Positions 60,132 to 64,000 of a DNA stretch of 64,000 bases are shown here, piece by piece; the first letter of the stretch is position 1, and each line of letters begins with the position of its first letter. The position numbers and the translations under genes are program-made. Under the pieces are notes generated by a model, which worked only from the letters and a program-made list of their open reading frames with translations, was not told the origin of the DNA and did no database searches. This DNA is from Hyalella azteca. Taxonomy: Eukaryota; Arthropoda; Malacostraca; Amphipoda; Hyalellidae. The stretch is from assembly GCF_000764305.2 (NCBI RefSeq), contig NW_025938989.1, positions 83,995 to 147,994 on the forward strand, in the 5' to 3' direction.

Positions 60132-60878
60132 TTTTTATCGTAATCATACACTACATCTACTGATTATAAATAGCATACAAATGAGAAACATAAAAATAAA
60201 TACCGAGAAGGTACAATAAGAATTTCGAATCATCCTACTGAGGAAAACAGTTCCTATAATAGAATTGATGGGTGCAACAGGGGTAGAGAGAGGTTGCGAG
60301 CGTGACTCCCTTGTCAAGTGTCGGATTCGCAAGGCATTGGCAGCACACTTTGCAGTTAGAGCGAATGTTTACCGAGTGTTTACGGTGAGACCTGCAGCAC
60401 TTGCACGTTCCTTCTATTATTTATAAATATAATTTGTGCTTCCCATATACAAGTCTAGACAGTAGTTTGGTTCTTTAGTAGCAAAACTCTTATTAAATCT
60501 CTCAGTACTCTAATTGCGTACCTGCAACGCCCAGAGAAACAAAATATTTACAGATCTCAACAATTGTATTTAGTTTCTTGAGTTAAATATTTTTAGAGCG
60601 ACTATCTGATAGTTCAGGAATTAAAAACGTTCTGACAAATGAACGTATTTCTCCTGGCATGAGGTATCAAGCTTGGATGACAGCGCAAAGAACCGAACGC
60701 GATAAGACCATTTAATTCTCTATTACTTTAAACCTGCTTAGACTCTAACCGCCGCACCGGTAGAATTTCTATGTCTTTTGTCGTCCCCATTCTTAAGCAG
60801 AACTCTTGTAAGCGTGACCATATATTTTGTTTGAAAGCCCGATATTATTGCGAATACAGGAAATCCGAAAAAAGAAGT

Positions 60879-61022
60879 AAAAAAATATAACTCAATACTC
60901 ACTGCAGTGAGTGACAGAGAGCGCATTTTCCCGTCGACGAAAACATGAAGTCACGGACGGACAGACGGACATGGCGAGCACAATTGTGCATTTTTTCATA
61001 AATGAGAAAATGCGCTAAAAAT
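60879..61022 (-). repeat. hairpin-rich CCGT-core interspersed repeat, copy 4
   Basis: A reverse-strand copy within the extra middle segment of the large repeat unit. Complementary arms, the CGTCGACG palindrome and the CTCACTGCAGTGAG palindrome are intact. The tetranucleotide core is the shortest of the four copies. Confidence 0.85.
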
Positions 61023-62436
61023 ACGAACACCGTGAATGTAAAAACAACTGCAATTTTGTAGAGAATATTTTACTCCTTGCCATCCGAAAGAAATACAATC
61101 CAAATAAGACTGGCACTATAATGTATAAAAAAAATTAGAGACTCTCGAACGCTAGACAGTGACGCGGTTGGCTTTACCACTAGTCAGCACTAAAGACTTG
61201 ACATTCCAGCGCAATATAATTGACTGAAGCAAGTTAGCGGCATTTGCAGTAATGTTCTCAACTACCTAGGAAAACGTAGGGCTAAAATATATATTATTTA
61301 CCCTGATGCTTGACACAAAATAATATATGAAACAACCTGTGTCTGGGACGGTCAAATAATGGCCAATGGAACGCATACCGCTCATGTATGTTATGCTAAG
61401 TAGAGATTACTATAGCTTGTATAGACTATTATAAGGAGTATATCAGAGTATATTATGAGGCACGTATGCTTGTATACATTATGTTTCATGTATCTTTTAA
61501 TATCCCTAAATTGTTATCAGTTACACTCTTCACATTTATTATAATTGTTCTCAGTTGTTAGGTTGGACTGAATTTAGTGCATTAGTCAACGTAACAATTA
61601 TTGCGACTACAAATTAATTTTATTTAAATAACTATCAATGGTAGAATTTCGCCAAATTGACGTTGCACATGTTTAAAATTTTATGTTAATATACGATGGT
61701 ATACCCATGGTTATCGTCATCAATTCATATTTTAATGCGTTGTAAATAATATTTAAGATGTACAAAAAGTATGCACCACCCACTAATTACATTAAAGATT
61801 AAGATATTCAATAATAACTCACGTAGACTCTCGTTGAACTCCGTAGAAAATGTTTGCCTATTCTTGCCCTCAACATAATCATCTAACCAATGCCGATTGC
61901 CTACTTGAGATTATAAGGGTAAATAATAATATTATTTCATATTTTTTACTCATTATTGGCTGCTTCATTAAATATTTAATTGAAAATTTTCAGCTTATAA
62001 ACTGCAAAGTTTGATTCCAATATTTTTCTTGGTTCCACGATTTTATCAGTTCGAGTCGTTCGTCCTCTTAACCGTCTCCGGGAACAGTTCAGGCCAATTG
62101 TTTAATCAGTGCCCACAATTTTAGTTATGAAATGAGCAACAGTAACAAGCTGACTGCAGAAAAAGTTAAGTGTCGCTCAGAATGCGCTATACAAAAGATC
62201 ATTTACGTTGTTCGCTGCCAAAGTACCTTGTGTTATATATAAGGGGTATGAGAATAAGTAGCATTTACGTGAGTTTTCGCTCCTGGTGACGGCAGCCATA
62301 CAGGTCAGTAAAAGTATAGTTCAGAATAACTATAACCATCTTATTAAAGAAAAGCGTACAAAACTTTACCCGTATTAAATCGGTTCAAGCTACTAGTCGA
62401 TGCAAACAGTGAAGACTTTAAGTAAAAATTAAAAAA

Positions 62437-62697
62437 TTAGAGTAAACCCTTTTCGTTCATTAATCGGAAGTCGTACGACGAGAGCGCGTTGCCAGCCAAG
62501 CGAATCGCAGTGCCGAGCTGCACACGTCCACACTCACTGACAGCAGCCATGCCACTGACCTGACCTTTCTGGCACGTCTCTCCACTCGAAGCCATTTTCG
62601 CCCTCAGCTTGACATGGAGCCCGCATTTTTCACTATATTCAAAAGAGCAATCAGTGTTATTTAGATCTTCTACACTAAAGGAACTTCCGTTCTTCAA
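62437..62697 (-). CDS. conserved 86-codon frame in repeat unit, copy 2
   Basis: Same frame and length as 48640-48900. The two amino-acid changes are FEYIEK to FEYSEK and GNAPSS to GNALSS; three further differences are silent. Both copies remain open although the surrounding repeat has diverged and gained indels. That is compatible with past selection or a recent split. No start codon other than TTG and no recognised family. Confidence 0.25.
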   Translation of the reverse strand: MKNGSSFSVEDLNNTDCSFEYSEKCGLHVKLRAKMASSGETCQKGQVSGMAAVSECGRVQLGTAIRLAGNALSSYDFRLMNEKGLL

Positions 62698-62744
62698 AGT
62701 TATTGCTTATTGCTACACCTTGACATTATACATCGTCAACATCC

Positions 62745-62995
62745 GATTATGACATCGCTTTCCGATGCCAACATGGGATCGGAACATAATGACATCGCCT
62801 TCCGATGCCAACATTAAAAAGGAACATTATGAAAATTGCCTACCGATGCCAACATTGGATCGGAACATTATGACATCACCTTCCTATGCCAACATTGCAT
62901 CAAAACATTATGACATCGCCTTCCGATGCCTACTTTGAATCGGAACATTAAGACATCGCCTTTCGATGCCAACATTGAATGGAACAATATGGCAT
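62745..62995. repeat. 40-bp internal repeats of the repeat unit, copy 2
   Basis: About six units contain GACATCGCCTTCCGATGCC, AACATTGGATCGGAACATTA or variants. This is more than the three to four units of copy 1, showing array expansion or contraction inside the element. Confidence 0.92.
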
Positions 62996-63522
62996 TGTAC
63001 TTTGCCCAAACGCATTCAATGGAGCGACTGATTCAGGTCTCCATAAAAGTTAAGGTCTCCATAAATAGTATTAAATCAATGCGCAGTTATGTTTTAGAAA
63101 TGGAGCCCCAAAACTTTACATCCCTGAACTATACAGAATTTTATGATTATTCGAACTCAGGACAGTAATACATAATATTCATAAATTTTATATAGTAGAT
63201 TAACAATATATCCATTAATAATTTTCAACTCTCGGAAACATCTCTTCCCTTTTAGACCTCAGCTTCGCATTATTATATAACATTAACTCCATGCAAAATA
63301 ATTGTGGCAGAATTAATTGTGTATCCATTGTATTTACTGTATAGTTTATACTTTTATACTCGATGTAAAATTTGAAGACAAGTATTTCTAATTGTAACAA
63401 AATCACTTCTTCAAATTGCCTCAAAATGCCTCAAAGTCTGTAAAATTTCTAAATTTCCTCAAAAATTGTCAATCCTCAATTAACTGGACAGTTAACATTT
63501 TCTTCTCTTTCTACAACCAGTA

Positions 63523-63760
63523 ATGATTTCTCTGATTTTACTTCGTATGAATGCCACATATATTCTTCGCAGTTCGCAGCAGCTCACGCGAGGCACCCCA
63601 TTTCACTGAGCTAAGAGCTCTAAGCACTTGTAACCTTTTCAAACAGGCTGTGCGGGTTTGTCTAATATGTTCCTTGCAGGTGAGATGAGGAGAATCGAAA
63701 TAAAATCCCAACACCTTCTGGTATACCACATACTGGATATTTCTGTTGCACACTCTAAGC
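63523..63760 (-). pseudogene. LINE-A-type post-reverse-transcriptase fragment
   Basis: The minus-strand frame reads VYQKVLGFYFDSPHLTCKEH and LKRLQVLRALSSVKWGASRE, a typical segment just after the reverse transcriptase in non-LTR elements. It is cut on one side by the hAT element at 63761 and on the other by the repeat unit at 63519. It probably belongs to the same LINE as 59792-60131, with about 200 residues missing between them. Confidence 0.75.
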
Positions 63761-64000
63761 CAGTGGTTCCCAAACTTTTTCAGGCTGGCGCCCCCTTTGG
63801 CTCCCTAGTGAATTTCTATCGCCCCCCACAGACACATATAAAAACATACGCCTCTTTCTTGAAATTTAGTACGCTGCAATTTCAAAATATAAAGGTTAAA
63901 CACAAATAGTACCCCATTTAGTGAACCAATATGTTTTTCAGCTGTTTTAACTGTTTCAGCACGAGAAACCTAGGACGTCTCGGGCAAATTTGAGGCCGTA
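63761..64000. mobile_element. second copy of the fold-back hAT family, cut by window end
   Basis: The sequence begins CAGTGGTTCCCAAACTTTTT and matches the reverse complement of 55680-55913 with modest divergence, so it is the opposite orientation of the first copy. The preceding bases CTCTAAGC (63753-63760) are the predicted 8-bp target duplication. It interrupts a LINE fragment. Confidence 0.88.

Larger units (their letters stand above)
60132..63519. mobile_element. large interspersed repeat unit, copy 2 (3.4 kb)
   Basis: This matches the unit at 47941-49605 at both ends and is the fuller copy, with about 1.6 kb of middle sequence (60711-62303) not present in copy 1. It is flanked on both sides by minus-strand LINE C-terminal sequence, which suggests that it inserted there. 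It ends with the same TTAACTG-GA-CAGTTAA hairpin (63480-63495) about 24 bases before the edge. No transposase, Rep/helicase or terminal repeat is seen, so it is non-autonomous or degenerate if it is a transposon. Confidence 0.65.

Noticed and set aside
47941..63519. The two large repeat copies as long terminal repeats of one retroelement
   Set aside because: The ends are not TG...CA, no gag or pol lies between, copy 2 is flanked on both sides by LINE sequence, and the interval is filled with unrelated elements.
1..64000. tRNA, rRNA, snRNA or microRNA genes
   Set aside because: I looked for internal promoter boxes and cloverleaf-like stems by eye and found none I could support. A covariance-model search would be needed to exclude them.

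Overview
This window looks like ordinary non-coding DNA from a large, AT-rich animal genome, most likely an arthropod and possibly a crustacean. That guess rests on the mix of piggyBac, hAT, mariner-type and non-LTR elements, long minisatellites and a lack of dense genes; I cannot name the species. There are no bacterial-style genes, operons, CRISPR arrays, rRNA genes or tRNA genes. No complete host protein-coding gene is visible. If host genes are present they appear only as isolated short exons inside very long introns. I list five splice-bounded exon candidates (about 3.4, 8.7, 13.0, 35.4 and 38.0 kb) plus one open coding-like stretch at 17.8 kb. None matches a family I recognise.

From 1 to about 53.9 kb the sequence is AT-rich unique DNA broken by many tandem arrays. 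Unit lengths run from 12 to about 93 bp, with dense clusters at 9.9-12.1, 14.7-16.3, 22.9-26.0, 28.8-31.1 and 45.3-47.0 kb. Small non-autonomous transposons also occur here: a 196-bp hAT-type MITE with a perfect 8-bp target duplication at 33.3 kb, and a TA-flanked MITE family at 9.2 and 14.1-14.3 kb. Most long reading frames in this part are by-products of tandem repeats.

From 53.9 to 64 kb the window is a stack of nested transposons. A piggyBac element starts with its terminal repeat just after a TTAA at 53934. It is interrupted by a 1.6-kb fold-back hAT element with a perfect 8-bp target duplication. Its transposase has a frameshift and a premature stop and is cut off where a reverse-strand non-LTR element (LINE-A) begins. 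LINE-A is itself interrupted by a second, CR1/Jockey-like element (LINE-B). Further right, another LINE-A 3' region flanks both sides of a 3.4-kb repeat unit. The window ends inside a second copy of the same hAT family.

Two repeat families deserve attention. One is a roughly 150-bp hairpin-rich sequence with a CCGT/CTGT core, seen four times on both strands. The other is a larger unit seen at 47.9 and 60.1 kb that carries a conserved 86-codon frame, internal 40-bp repeats and a terminal hairpin. All three single-base Ns fall exactly where a repeat or element changes abruptly, so they probably mark unresolved gaps of unknown size.
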